In this document: positions 1 through 11,170 of the stretch, one piece after another
Position numbering within the stretch: the first letter of the stretch is position 1
How the letters are laid out: every line of letters starts with the position of its first letter
From: Symbiodinium natans
Lineage: Eukaryota; Sar; Dinophyceae; Suessiales; Symbiodiniaceae
DNA length: 64,000 nucleotides
NCBI GenBank assembly: GCA_905221605.1
Contig: CAJNDS010002687.1
Span: 250,001 to 314,000, forward strand
Direction: 5' to 3'
Notes under the pieces: model-generated
Seen by the model: the letters and a program-made list of their open reading frames with translations, nothing else
What the model was told of the DNA's origin: nothing
The model's database searches: none
Program-made: the position numbers and the translations under genes

Positions 1-260
1 CCTAGTGGACCTGGCGTAGCTAGATGGCCTAGAGCTTGGTGGCGCTTGCGGCGCTTGCTGCAAGCTTCCTCACATCAGCCCCGGGTCCTCGGTTGTTGGG
101 CTTTGTTCCAATTTCCGGCCAAGGACATGTACCAGTTTCGTGAAGACTCCTCGGAGGCCGTTCGCGTCAGCTGGGCAAGGCAACGTCGGCAACGTGGTGG
201 ATGCTGCAAGGAATATGAGTGAATGAGGGCGAACGTCGGGATGGGCGTTGGGCTAGTCAG

Positions 261-733
261 TGGCTAGTCTCTGCCATGCTTCTGGGATGTCGTCTTGGAT
301 GTGCCATGGGCGCAGGCCTCATCGCGACGACAAGGGGCACAAAGGCCATGGTCATGGCTACGGCGGCTATGGGTACGCGGCAGGTGTGTTCCTCAGGAAA
401 GTGCCGGGAGAGACCGACAGTCACTGCTCATCAGTTTCTGTTACGCACATGGAAAGCGCGCACCTCGAAACTGCTGAGCAGGCTCGCCAGCTGGCAAGGG
501 TGCACCGGTTCCTGCACTGCGCTTGGCTTCAGGGGCACGAGATTTGGATCGTCTGGGTTCCTTTTGCAAGAAGCTTGTACGTGCGAAAGCATATGTGCAA
601 GCAGCGCATATGTGCCAGAAGCAGATGTGCAAATGAGGCGCCTCCGACCGGAGGGCCGCCGCCCCCACCACCTGCTGCACCGCCTGCAGCCCCACCACCC
701 CCACCGATGCCTGCAAAAGGCGCCAGAACAGGG
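261..733 (+). CDS. Low-complexity 5' exons (Gly/His-rich, then Pro-rich), probably start of the RRM gene
   Basis: Two open stretches look like low-complexity protein rather than random frames. Around 323-382 one frame reads a Gly/His/Tyr-rich peptide (HKGHGHGYGGYGYAA), followed by a possible GT donor. Around 634-733 the same frame reads a Pro/Ala-rich peptide with runs of five and six prolines (GGPPPPPPAAPPAAPPPPP), followed by a stop at 734. Pro-rich leaders are common before RRM domains, and a convincing RRM begins 260 bp downstream on the same strand, so I group them by inference. The true start codon was not identified; the first ATG in this frame is at 261. GC-rich low-complexity DNA can stay open by chance, so this part is less certain than the RRM itself. 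Confidence 0.4.
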
Positions 734-989
734 TAAGTTTTAGGGTTGCTTCAGGTTTAGGGCCGAAGGGAGAGCAACTGCAAGAGCAACTGCAGCAACT
801 GCGCACCCGCGAGTGCATGTCATTGGCACCGTGCAGGCGGCGGCGCCTTCAGAGGGCCCGGCCAGGGCGAGAAGCTTTGGGTTCATGGCTTAGCTTGGCG
901 TAGCATGGCGTAGCATGGCCACGAGGATTTGCGTGGCCAATGGCTCAATGATGGCCCACTGGTGGTGCTCTGCTCGTACCTGCTCTGAG

Positions 990-3634
990 GTCGGCAATTT
1001 GCCCGGTGACATCAGCGAGGCTGAGATGTACAAGGTGGGTGTGCCGTGCATTGCTAAGCTGCCACCCAGCTTGAGCTTGAGACTCGGTCATGAGAGCTGT
1101 AAGCAGCTGCACGGAAACATGTGGCGGTGGCAGGCATTTGGTCAGTTCGGCAGTGTCGACGAGGTCAACATTCTGCCAGCTAGGTCCAGGACTGATCACG
1201 AAAAGCAAGGTTGCCTTGGGCCGTAGTTCAGGGCCTACGGGGCTTGAGTTTTGTGGGTTGACATTGAAGTTTCAAATGGATTCAGATGGTCTAAATGTCA
1301 GAAGCCGGGCAAAGGATCGTGAGAAAATGTCCCGCTGTCCTGTCCACCGCTTGTTGAATAGACGCTAGATAGTCATTCTTTGTGTCTTGTTGGGCATGGG
1401 CGTGCTGAGGAGAGGGGGGGGGGATGTGGTGGGCGAACCTTGAATTATTGATTCTGGCAAGGATTGCAGGGAGGGAAGGGGTCAGAGGCAAGGGGGGTGC
1501 AGGGAGGCTCTGGGGGGCTGGGCTAAAAGGATTCGAGCAATGACGATTCGAGCACGAATCCCGACCGAAAGACGGGTGATTCACGTGGGAAGGCAGTTCA
1601 AGCACTGGCAATTTAGCACCGGCGATTCAAGCGCAAGTGCGACTTGAGCGCCACCGACTAAATCATCATCTCGTTTTGGGGAAAGAGTGATATTTGTATC
1701 AATGTCGCTGTCACTTTCATGACCCCGTTTTTGCGGCTTTGCACCCCTAACCCCCCCAATCTCCGATAGTGGGGTTTAGGGCAAGAAGCCCCCATCTCCT
1801 TTCCCCATTTCAGGTTTCTACCCTCCATCCACTTTTGGAGTTTAGGATGTCGCATTCGTTCTTTTAGGGTCTAGGAGTGCGCCACTCTGATCTTCAATCT
1901 CCTCGTGAGGCCTCAGGATGTCACAGCTCCTATGTCTTTTATGGTTAAGGTCCGCGCATTCATCATCTCCTTGTTGCGCGAACATGGATCCACGTTCATC
2001 ATCTCCCTTCAACGCTAACGGGCTCGAAAATGCTGATTCTCCCATCCGCCCTATACCTGGGCCCAAATCCCCCCTGGTCCGGGCACGTCGGCCGCGGCTG
2101 GATACAGGTCGACTACGGGGGGTACCCATTCCGGGCCATAAAAAGCGCAGCCGCAGGCCTGGGACACTTCTTAGTGGTTCCCTAGACTTGGATCTAAACG
2201 CCTCAGGCCTCCGACCTCGGCTGATGTGAGTTTTTTTTTTTTTTACTTTGGTCATTTGCTGATTTCAAGCCGTCACCGAGTGAAGCACCACCATGTCCTT
2301 CGTTGAGGTTCTACTGGCACACCCCATCTCTTCTTAGGGCTTCGAGGTTCGGCTCGTCATCTCCTTTTCAGCTTTTGGGCTGTGCACCCTTGCCAAGATT
2401 TGTCCATTCAGCTCCCTTTGAGTTGTGGGCTTCCAATTCTTCTCTTTTTTCAAGGTTATATCTGCCTTCCGCACGTTATCTTCTTTTGAGGCTTAGGGCT
2501 TTGCATCCCATACTGCCCAAACTCCGGATTTTCCGTTTCCTTAAGCGTATGCAGCCTCATCTCCTCTCCTTTTCCCGGTTTCTGCCGCTCATCTCCTTTG
2601 GGTGTAGAGCTCAGCGCCCAGCATCTTCTTTCAGGTTTAGGGTTAGCTGCCCTCTTCTTTGATTTTCGGTTGCCTGCCCTCCATCCCGGGATTTTCGCAA
2701 CTGGTGCCCGAAGCCCCTGCGTACATGTGCACATCCCCGGTGCATGAATCCATCTTGCCAATGCGCGAATCCGCCGCTTCGGTGCGCAAATCCCCGGTGC
2801 GCGAACCCACCACTTCAGTGCGTGAAGCTGTTATACGTGAATCCGCGGCTAGGGTGCGCGAATCCGTAGTGCCCGAATCCGTTAATCCAGTGTGTGAATC
2901 AGTTTCCAGCCGCTTTTGGGCGCTTGAGAGTTCATCCCGAATCCGGTAGTTTGGTAGTCAGCCACTCTTTAGCAGATGTGTGAGAGGATGAAATTCTTAT
3001 TGGGGCCTCAGCTTTGAAATGCTCGCAGGATGCCATGTTCTTGTGGAAGTGTGGAGTAGCAGTGTAGTACATTACATCCTTCTCGGCGACGGGGAGTCAT
3101 TGAATGCTCACTGGCTTGCATGTTCGCCCGCAGGCTTTTTGCCTGTGCACGCTGGTTCCAAGGCGGTTCAAAGGCATGCACACCTTTGAACTTGCAAGCC
3201 CGCAAGCCTGCTCTTGCTGACACGCACATTCGCTCCGGGGATTGCCGTCGTCGGGCCGAAGATTTGCTTAGGTCGAGCCGGGAACCCAAAAACCAAGCTC
3301 ACAGAAATCAGAGTATGCCAGCCCACGAGTTGGCGAGGGGGAGGTCGGGTTGCAATTCTCGCCACAGTCCCGCCCAAGCTCGCACCCCGCAGGGCCACAG
3401 GGTCCCGCCAAGAATCCTCGCAGAGCCCCCGCTTGGCACCCCAAGCGAGAACCCAACCCCGGGTGGTTTTCGGGAGAAAGCACTGCGGCGAGGAGTGCTG
3501 AGTGTGGGGACGTTTGCAGGTTTGCAGTGGTGCGCAGCGCTTCTGTCACAGCTTGACACAGCTTGTCCATGGGATGTCCAGGAGCGGTCAGCTCTGTGCC
3601 TTTGTTCGCTATGCCACTCGTGAAGAGGCGAGAG
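990..3634 (+). CDS. RRM RNA-binding domain, three exons
   Basis: Three exons rebuild an RNA recognition motif in continuous phase. Exon 990-1034 reads VGNLPGDISEAEMYK, the beta-1/RNP2 strand and first helix. Exon 1134-1219 reads AFGQFGSVDEVNILPARS and the loop after it. Exon 3582-3634 reads LCAFVRYATREEAR, the RNP1 strand and start of helix 2. The first intron (1035-1133) is GT-AG. The second (1220-3581) is 2.36 kb and needs a GC donor; GG at its 5' side plus G at its 3' side gives one Gly codon. RRM proteins bind single-stranded RNA in splicing, stability or translation control, which matters in dinoflagellates where regulation is largely post-transcriptional. The last third of the domain (helix 2 end, beta-4) was not located. 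CELF/Bruno-like proteins are the nearest type I can suggest. Confidence 0.72.
2735..2900 (+). repeat. Degenerate tandem repeat around GTGCGCGAATCC in an RRM intron
   Basis: Inside the long RRM intron, short units resembling GTGCGCGAATCCG recur about ten times with drift. They keep one frame open as a Val-Arg-Glu-Ser-like peptide. The regularity of the peptide follows from the repeat, so I do not treat it as coding. The rest of this intron (1235-2730 and 2950-3580) holds scattered telomere-like heptamers and a short T-run near 2228, with no domain that I recognise. Confidence 0.6.
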
Positions 3635-4809
3635 GTCCTTGTAGAGCCTGGCATCGGATGCCCTCCTTGTGGTCATTGTAGAGCTGACAAGAGCTGTCCT
3701 GCATAGGCTCGACTAGTTGTGATAGGTGCATTGAACGGATTTGTGTCATGTTGTGTCATGCCAGCAGGAGACCATGCCTCTCTGGATCATGTGCAGACAG
3801 TATTGCCAGTATCCATGAGCCTGCATGCCTTCTGAACGCCCTAAACGGCACTTCAAAGGGGATCCATGTCCGTTGAAGCCAAGCCCTGAGGCTTCCGGAT
3901 CGTATGAACTGTCACTGTCGATAGCCATCAACCTCAGCCTTGATGCTGACTTTTGACATCTTTTGACATATGCTGACAATTCTGGGTTTCCTGTTCCACC
4001 ACATGTCTGCTCACTTCTCCCATGGGCAGCTCTTGCAGTCAAAGTGATGCAGTCTGTGCTTGGTACCAGTAGCCTGCTAGCCAGAGACATCCAGAGACAG
4101 CAAGTTTCGTGGCGGAGCAGATCAGTTGTCGCCACGCATGACTCATGGACGATGGTGCCACTGGATTGTATGGAGACTCCACTAATCTCCGCTGTCAGAT
4201 GGACATGAGTAGGCCATGAGTGTAACCGCTTCCCGGATGGCCAAGGTTGGCGCTTGCATTTCTGTAAGGCCAACTTACGCGCATGTGTGTTGCCATTTGA
4301 GTGCTGATAAACTAGCCTGCTTACGTGAGTCCAAGTCAACATTCCCAGGACCGTACGCATGTTTCAGATTCGCAGACTTTCTCCGTACATGCGCTAGCAG
4401 CACGCACTCTCCAGCTGATCAATGCAGCATATTGTGCTGGTGAAGCACGATTGCCAGTACTGAAAGCTGTGAATTGCAAGGTTCTGCCTGCATTGAGTGT
4501 GACCTCTGTGCTAGCGAACATGTTGAGCCTCCTCTCCCCCATCTTCCACCTGCACATGCCTCTCCGCTTTGCCATGGCCACCTGTGCCAGGCTGACGCCT
4601 GCATCGCGGGCATGGTAGCGTTTAAGTTTCGACCAGGCCTGTGAGTGGGGTGCAGCTGTGGACCAGTCGTTTTGGCTCCTGAAACGCAGTGCTCCTGCCA
4701 GGGGATGCAGAAGAGCTCAAGATAGAACGCCCGACGCAAAGGAAGGGAGGCAAAGGCGCAGATCAGAACACAAAAGTATGCTGCTGCACGTCGATTCTGA
4801 GAAGCTTGC

Positions 4810-5045
4810 CAGGCGACGGCTGGGGCAAGGGTGGCTGGGGCCACGGCGGCTGCGGAGGCTGCGGTGGCTGCGGCGCCTGTGGAGGTTGCGGAGGGTGTGG
4901 AGGCTGCGGTGGCTTTCCCGGTTGTGGTGGCTGTGGTGCCTGCGGCTACCCGGGCGGCTGTGGTGGCTGCGCTTGTGGCGGCTGCGTTGATGGCCAGTGG
5001 GGCCAAGGCTGTGGAGGCCCCTCTTGGAAGAGATGTGACACGTAG
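4810..5045 (+). CDS. Gly-Cys-rich exon, probably in the RRM gene
   Basis: One frame encodes a dense Gly/Cys peptide made of GGC, GGCG and GAC blocks (for example GWGKGGWGHGGCGGCGGC), continuing to a stop at 5043-5045. About eighteen Cys alternate with Gly in under 80 residues. The other two forward frames are also open, as Ala/Val-rich and Leu/Arg/Trp-rich peptides, so openness alone proves nothing. The Gly-Cys frame is preferred because it begins with Gly-Trp units of non-repeat sequence and ends in ordinary sequence with more Trp and Lys. Gly-rich tails are usual after an RRM, which suits the position between the RRM exons and the last exon at 7503. A high-Cys version could bind metal or form disulfides; that is inference. 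Confidence 0.45.
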
Positions 5046-7502
5046 ACGATATGCAAAGGATTTCTTCCCGAAAGTAGACTTCTCCCCTCCATGACGTGCC
5101 CAGCTGTATTTCTGTTCGGGGCGCTTTACATTGTCCAGGTCGTTTCTGGTGCGAAGCAGATGTGATGGGTGCAGTTTCCCCTTTGGACCCTTGAACATGC
5201 TAAAGGTCGTTTTCAGGGTTCATGGGGTTTAGGGTTTAGGGTCAAGTTCAGGTGTAGGAGTTAGGCTTCCAAGTTGTGGATCTTGAAGATGTCTGTAGTG
5301 ATTGGGAAGTGCAGACATGGGCGCAAACGGCCCGTAAGCCTGAAAAAGAATGGAGACCTCGGAAGGGCAGCAAGGGGGGACCCCACATATCGGGAGCTCA
5401 GCAAGAGCAAGAGCTGCGAATGCGGTGCCCTGCCTCCGCTGTAGCTGGGGCCGGGGACCCCGTTGGTACTTCCGCGGCATCGCTGTCCGTGGTGCCTCCG
5501 TGACCCTGGCCGCTAGTCGGCTTAAACGAATCCGATGTCAACTGCTGCCTGGTACGCGATGCTAGCCAAAGTTCAGGGCTCACTGGGTGGGGTCAGCATG
5601 GGGTTTTCGATCGATTTAGGGAGCTGCAGAGCCCGACAAAACGGAGCTCTGGATGTGCCTTTGCCAGGCTGCGGCCAGCGGTACCAGCCGTACTGAGAGC
5701 AGAACCAGACTGAGCCACTGGCAGGGTGCGTGGTGAGGTGTAGGGGGCACTTAGCTTGGCATCTGGAACCATGGACTCAAGGATCATGGTTGCCGCCGTC
5801 CTCCAACTCGGCCCAGAATCTAGCGCCACAAAAGACACATCATGGACCACATCCATCCCGTGCTTTAATGATCATCTGCGCCGCTCTGCTGAGTGTTTCA
5901 TCTGACTCCTCAGTGCGGCGAGACAAGCGAACTCTTGCCCTTGCCGAATGCCTCTACGCCTTCTTTTTCGCCTGCCGTTGCTCATCGTGCTGCCAGGAGA
6001 TATGCAAACCTCCTCTCGGCCCACCTGGCCGTCGCAAAGATGCCGGTCAGCTGCCCAACACATCCGCATTCCCAGAGACATGGCTTGAGCTGAGGAGTTC
6101 AGGAAGCCTAGCGGGCTCTTTGCAGCCCATTTCCTCCTTTGTTCAGTTGTCCGGACAGCCTCAGCTGTACAGTGCATCTGAAGAAACACGGAGCCATGTC
6201 CAATGTGGAGGCAGGATGTGATAGTCAATGAGACTCTTGAGCTCAGGTGACGTCAAGATCAAGCTCGTTGCTTCATGAGGCCGAAGCTGAACCAACACTC
6301 CACTGGGGGCAGCATCATTGAGAGGGCCCCAATTAGATAGTCAAGAGATGCTGGGTGCATATCGCGAGCATCAGCATCATGAGGGTGTGAGGCCCCTAAC
6401 CACACAAGTTCATCATCGTGAGCGTCACGCACCACGGTTGGGAGGCCGCCAAGCCGAAATCAGAAGGTCCGACGCTGACGGAGGAGGCCCTGCCAAACAG
6501 GGCAAAGGCATGTAGCTTGTCACCAGGAAACCCCCGGGAAATCCCTAGGTGTCAAGCCGAGTCCTGGTCTGTCGAGCTTGAGATGCCCATGATGCCCAGG
6601 TTTGCAGCAAGTGGCTGAAGGTCATTAGCAGCCACAGGCCCGTCTTGAGGAGTCTTGAGATGGCCAGCTGCAGTGCTACAACATGCTACAATCCACAGCA
6701 GCTCCGGTGATAGGCTGATCTGCATCTGGTGCCTGGGTCCTGAGCCGATGGCTGAGTTGTTTTTTTGGGAAGCTCTCGTCCCATGACGCAGAGGCAGAGG
6801 GCTCAAGTGCTTTCCTAATCCTCCCCCAAGGAGCGGGACGCTGGAACTGAAGCCTTGGGATGCCGATGCCGAATCCATGCAGGCGAGTTGCACCCTTGCG
6901 CAAACTTGTGTTGCCAAGTACGGGGATGCCTGTTGGTGACGCTGCTACCCGGCTTACCACCCTTGTGAACTGCTGCAGGTCACCCTAAGACCTGGCCGCC
7001 TCGTGATTGCTCGCTGCATCCTCAGCGGTCGTTGAATGCAATTTGATGCTCTTACACTTTGCGCATACATGCGCTGAAAGTCAGTGAAGGTCAGTGAAGG
7101 CCAAAGTCAGTTGACAATCTCGTCCGATCTTCTTCCGAAAGCTGAGGTGCGGATGCGCTTCACCACCGCTTTTCGTCCGTGGGCTGCGTAAGGCTCTCAT
7201 ACTAAAGGTCTTGGCAGCAGGTAATTGCCGGCATGCGATAAAGAGTCGTCAGGCACGGTCAAACAGTATCCGAACCGCCAAGGCTTACTGCTTGACATGT
7301 TTCCTCAACAATATCGTCGCTGCCGAGCAGGCGAGGCTCTGCATGGTCCAAGGGAGTAGCTGGCAGCAGCTAGAAGCTGAAGTGAAGCTGACGCCTGTGA
7401 CATTTTCACTCGCTCCAGGAGCCCGTCAGCCCTTGCGGGCTCGCCAGGAGCTCAAGCACTCTGCCGCAACATGGGCTGTTGACCACTGCTGCTTGCTCTC
7501 AG

Positions 7503-7592
7503 GCCCTGCAAGAATGGGCTAAAGAGAGGATGAGCCGCTACAAACAGAGCACGGTGCAGGACAAGGGCTACTTGTTTTCCATTGGCGCGTGA
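7503..7592 (+). CDS. Terminal exon, likely end of the RRM gene
   Basis: After a pyrimidine-containing stretch and AG at 7501-7502, thirty codons run in frame to TGA at 7590-7592. The peptide starts ALQEWAKERMSRYKQS and ends GYLFSIGA. It has an amphipathic helix look and balanced composition, unlike nearby noise frames. It lies downstream of the RRM and Gly-Cys exons on the same strand, with no other gene signal in between, so I assign it to that gene by position. No domain is recognisable. Between 5046 and 7500 I see no further exon that I can defend. Confidence 0.45.
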   Translation, partial: ALQEWAKERMSRYKQSTVQDKGYLFSIGA

Positions 7593-8377
7593 TAGTTGCC
7601 ACGTGTTGTGGCGGCGGAGCTGAGAGCATGACGTTTCCTGTGTCCGGTCATGGAGTGCACCAGGAGCAAAGATACATGGAGATGCCCCGAGAATGGGAAG
7701 AGAAAGCGAACCGAAATCTTGTTAACGCGGGCATCTTACACAGGGGGGCGCTTGCCGCTTGTCAGTGTAGCTCTTGACGGCGCAAGAAAAACGTCAAGTA
7801 AGCAAGTGCCTTGTAAGAGCTAGTCATGTCTGGTCATAGTCCCGGCATGCTCAGACGCAACGGATCGCTCTTCGAACGGCCTGTGTGAAGCAGCCGGGAA
7901 CGTCCGAAGCCCGGCAAGAGTCTACGTGTCACCAAGAACCAAAGCTGAGTTTAGAACCTTGCAGCGGACGCAGACATGCATCCTACATGAAGCCCACTGT
8001 CTGTCCGTCGATCTCACAGCCACATCACTTCATCTCTGTAGCCTTCACAAGAGCTTCGCAGGGAAGACGCCTTGGGATTTGCCCTGGCCATGAATGCTGG
8101 CCCAGACTTCGCACTGAGTGTCGGAACCTCAGCAGATGGGACGATGGGCTCCAGGCCTCAACACGCTCTTGTGGGAGGGAGTTATGAAGTTCTCGGAAGG
8201 TCCCAATGATGAGATGGGAGCACGAGACGGTGTACGAGGACGACGTTCAGGCGCTGTTCTCACTTGTAGTAGCAGGCGCTTGTCATCTCACCTTCCGCTT
8301 CTCTTCCAGGCATGGCAGAATGGTAAAACGTGCTGCATGCACGGCAAGGGCCTTACACGGAGTCCTTGCCAGGAGGG

Positions 8378-8426
8378 TTTAGGGTTTAGGGTTTAGGGTT
8401 AAGGTTTTAGGGTTTAGGGTTTAGGA
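8378..8426 (+). repeat. Interstitial telomere-like repeat (TTTAGGG)n
   Basis: Six to seven TTTAGGG units, one with an inserted TTAAGG variant, sit just upstream of the first KS-like exon. Unit and orientation match plant/alveolate telomere repeats, but both flanks are ordinary genomic sequence, so this is interstitial. Confidence 0.9.
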
Positions 8427-8445
8427 TGCAGAGAACCCCTACGGA

Positions 8446-9960
8446 TTGCAAAGTACTTGTGTTGAAGGCATGTGTCAGTTGCCGAGAGTTGGTGAATCGA
8501 CAGCTGGGGTTGAAGGTGAGCATGCACCTGGGTTCATCTGTTTTTTCTTGTGTTGTTCCACTGCATGTTCTCCCAACGGTCAAAGTGGCAAAGGCACATT
8601 CATTGATGGTGTCGAGCTCTTCGACTGTACTGCCTTCCGAATCTCCAGAGCTGAAGCCTCCGGCAGGGGGCTTAAGTCTCGGAAAATGGCTTCTCTAAAT
8701 GTGCTGCTTTGCTTGGCTCCGTCTGGCACTGCGCCTAGTCTGCTCAGGCATGGATCCAGGTCATCGACTCACCTTGGAAACAGGCTACGAGGCCTGGATT
8801 CAGCCTACCGGAGGCCGACACATGCGATCCGTCACTTTTGGATCCTGGCACAGGCACTTGTGAAGGATGGGTACAGAGCAAACACGCTGATGAACAGTCG
8901 GGGCGGCGTGTGCCCCATGTGCAGCTCTCATGTGCGACTCTCATGTGCAGCTCCCACACCGCCAACCCTGTGATGAGCGATGTGGGAGCCGGATCAATAT
9001 GGGACACTGGTGCAGAGGGTGCTTTCGTGCGCAAGTCCTCACAGAAAATTGCCGGAGCCATATCTGTCCAGAACCCAGAACCTCAGGATTGTTGAGAATT
9101 GTTCCCACAGAATCCACAGTGCCTCCACATCACCATGCAGCCTACGATGGCTTAGACCGATTATGCCAGGTACGTGGCGAATCCCCCGCCCATGGAGTGG
9201 AACATGACGCCCAAGGACATCGCTGCCGGCGGCGTCTGTGGCCCTGGCCTGAGGTAGAGCAACGGGCTGAAGGGAGAATCTGTAAGACACAGGCGACATG
9301 AGCAGCCCCGGTGGTTGAGTGCTTCTCTCAGGTGGCGGCGGAAGTATCGCATGCGGCCGCTTCTCCTTTGTGCACGGCCTTAAGGCTCCGTTAAGGGTTC
9401 AATGCCGGCCTTTCAGCTGTAGAGAGCACTGCCGTTCAAGTGAGTTTTCAGCTTTTCCCTACAATTGAATCTTGGCAGGGTCCGTGCATCAGCGTTGATG
9501 TCGAGGGAGCCTCTTCGTTGGTTACGGTGAATTACGCCTGGTGCTGCCTGCGAGTGCCTTGCAATGTGAGCCGCGGCAGTTGTTCACTTCTACCGTCAGC
9601 ACAAAATCAGTGAGCACCGTGCCAGTGCCAACCTCTCCAACACTGGGGGCTGGGAGCCCATCCCCTTCGCGCTCTGCAACTCCTGGAATCTCCAGCTGAA
9701 CCCCGCGCAGAGCACCGAGCCTTCCGCTGGAGAATTGAGAAAAAAGAATTGCTTTGCAGTGCTCGGTGGAGGGTGCTTGGTCCACATGGGCGAGGCCGTA
9801 CATCCATCTTTCCTCATGTGGACTGCTGTCGCCGAAGGTGCGGCCTTAGAGCCAGGCATGTCATGCAATTTGTGCAGTCACAGATGCAAACCCAGAAGTT
9901 GCCCAGATTAGCGCAACTCGCCGCAGGGGCGCACGTTCACTTTCGACGCCTCTGCTTCTG
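8446..9960 (+). CDS. Beta-ketoacyl-synthase-like gene, N-terminal half, active-site Cys lost
   Basis: Exons follow the order of a thiolase-fold KS domain. A possible N-terminal exon (to 8515) reads CVEGMCQLPRVG, like the GMxCRLP start of KS. Exon 8586-8662 reads GTFIDGVELFDCTAFRIS and joins through a GC-AG intron (8663-8747) to exon 8748-8797, MDPGHRLTLETGYEAW; together these match the family's FFGISPREA and MDPQQRLLLE blocks. Exon 9479-9540 reads GPCISVDVEGASSLVTVNYA, where normal enzymes have DTACSSSL: Gly stands at the nucleophile position. Exon from 9760 reads GGGCLVHMGEAVHPSFLMW. Exon 9912-9960 reads SPQGRTFTFDASASG, equivalent to the LSPxGRCxxFDAxAxGY block. KS domains condense acyl units in polyketide or fatty-acid synthesis; without Cys this one should not form an acyl-enzyme. 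It continues at 12493 after an interruption. Confidence 0.72.
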
Positions 9961-10272
9961 GTCCAGAGCTCAAGATACTCCATGGGGGGTGTGGAGGCGT
10001 GTGTTATGCTTGGTGTCTGTGTAGGCGTGTGGCATGTTTACAGGGCTGTTTGGGTGTTTAGGCGGATTTGGATTATGCGATGTCTTACGTCTGCTTTCGG
10101 GTGTGATTCCCATCCAATGCCCGTCACAGACACCACGCCGCCACACACCGCAGCATCTGCTCAAGCGGCCTCACGAAGCCAATTGGCAAACCCAGCGTCG
10201 CGAAGTTGTGTCATTTGCTAAATTTTTGCCCCACACTCCCGAGACACAGAATAGTGTGAATAGGTTCCGGCC

Positions 10273-11157
10273 ATGGCAGACAGGTACACCCACGGCCACC
10301 ACAGCAGTGTTGTTACTCAGCATGCCGCCCGAACTGTTGAAGGCTGTGCGCACTTTCTGCTGCCCCACTTACAAGCAGACTTTACTTTGCTGGACGTAGG
10401 GTGTGGGCCCGGCTCCATCACCCGTGGCTTTACGAAGTACGTCAAGTCGGTGACTGGCGTCGACAGCTCTGAGTCTGTGATCGCGCAGGCGCGCTGCGAT
10501 GCGGAAGGAGATGATCGGACCGAAAGCATTGATTTCCAAGCGGCGAGCCCGAATCCCAGATTGCCCAGTGACTTATATGTGTAGGCACTCTCCTGATGAA
10601 AAATGTTTTTGAAGTGCTGAGGCGTGTACAACCTGCCGTTCCAAAACTCAACCTTTGATGTGGTGTTCGCCCACCAAGTGCTGCAGCACTTGTCAGAGCC
10701 AGTCGCAGCGCTGCAGGAGATGCAGCGTGTCTGCAAGGAAGGGGGGCTGATAGCCGTCAAAGATGCGGTATACTCCACGATGCGAGGATCCCCACAGCTG
10801 CCAGGCATTGACAAGTGGCGGGATGTTTACATGGCCACTGCTCGTCAGAACAAAGCCGAGCCAGATGCAGGACTCTTTCTGAAGAAGTGGCTGCTTGCGG
10901 TTGGACTCCAGGACGTCGACTACACGAGCTCGACTGTCACTTACTCGTCTTCCAACGAGACGGCAAGAAAGGCTTGGGGCGAATCATGGGCAGAGCGTAC
11001 CATTCATTCCTTCGGGGCGCAGGCCCTGGAGTATGGTGTCGCACAGCAGTCAGAATTGCTCGAGGTTGCAGCCGCATGGAAGGAATGGGCGGCAGATTCG
11101 GAGAGTATTTTCTTCTTTGTGAATGGCGAATGCTTGGGCAGGAAGCAAAGCAAATAG
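10273..11157 (+). CDS. Class I SAM-dependent methyltransferase (UbiE/Methyltransf_11 type), complete, two exons
   Basis: Exon 1 (10273-10546) and exon 2 (10622-11157) give 269 residues and a TAG stop. The start ATG is followed by ADRYTHGHHSSVV, a leader typical of this family. SAM motif I is DVGCGPG at residues 41-47, with the acidic end of strand 2 in VTGVDSSES. Exon 2 starts VYNLPFQNSTFDVVFAHQV, the motif II/post-II region, then LQEMQRVCKEGGLIAVKD, motif III. The intron uses a GC donor; A plus GC gives Ser across the junction. An alternative GT donor at 10568 also keeps phase and would insert seven residues. These enzymes methylate small molecules such as quinones or sterols; the substrate cannot be read here. 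It lies between the two halves of the KS-like gene on the same strand. It is intron-poor compared with its neighbours, which could mean a retro-derived copy. Confidence 0.85.
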
Positions 11158-11170
11158 GTTGCAACACCTG

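Noticed and set aside
2980-3010. 18S rRNA-like string GATGAAATTCTTATTGG
   Set aside because: Only a short chance match to the conserved GTGAAATTCTTGGAT region; flanks do not resemble rRNA.
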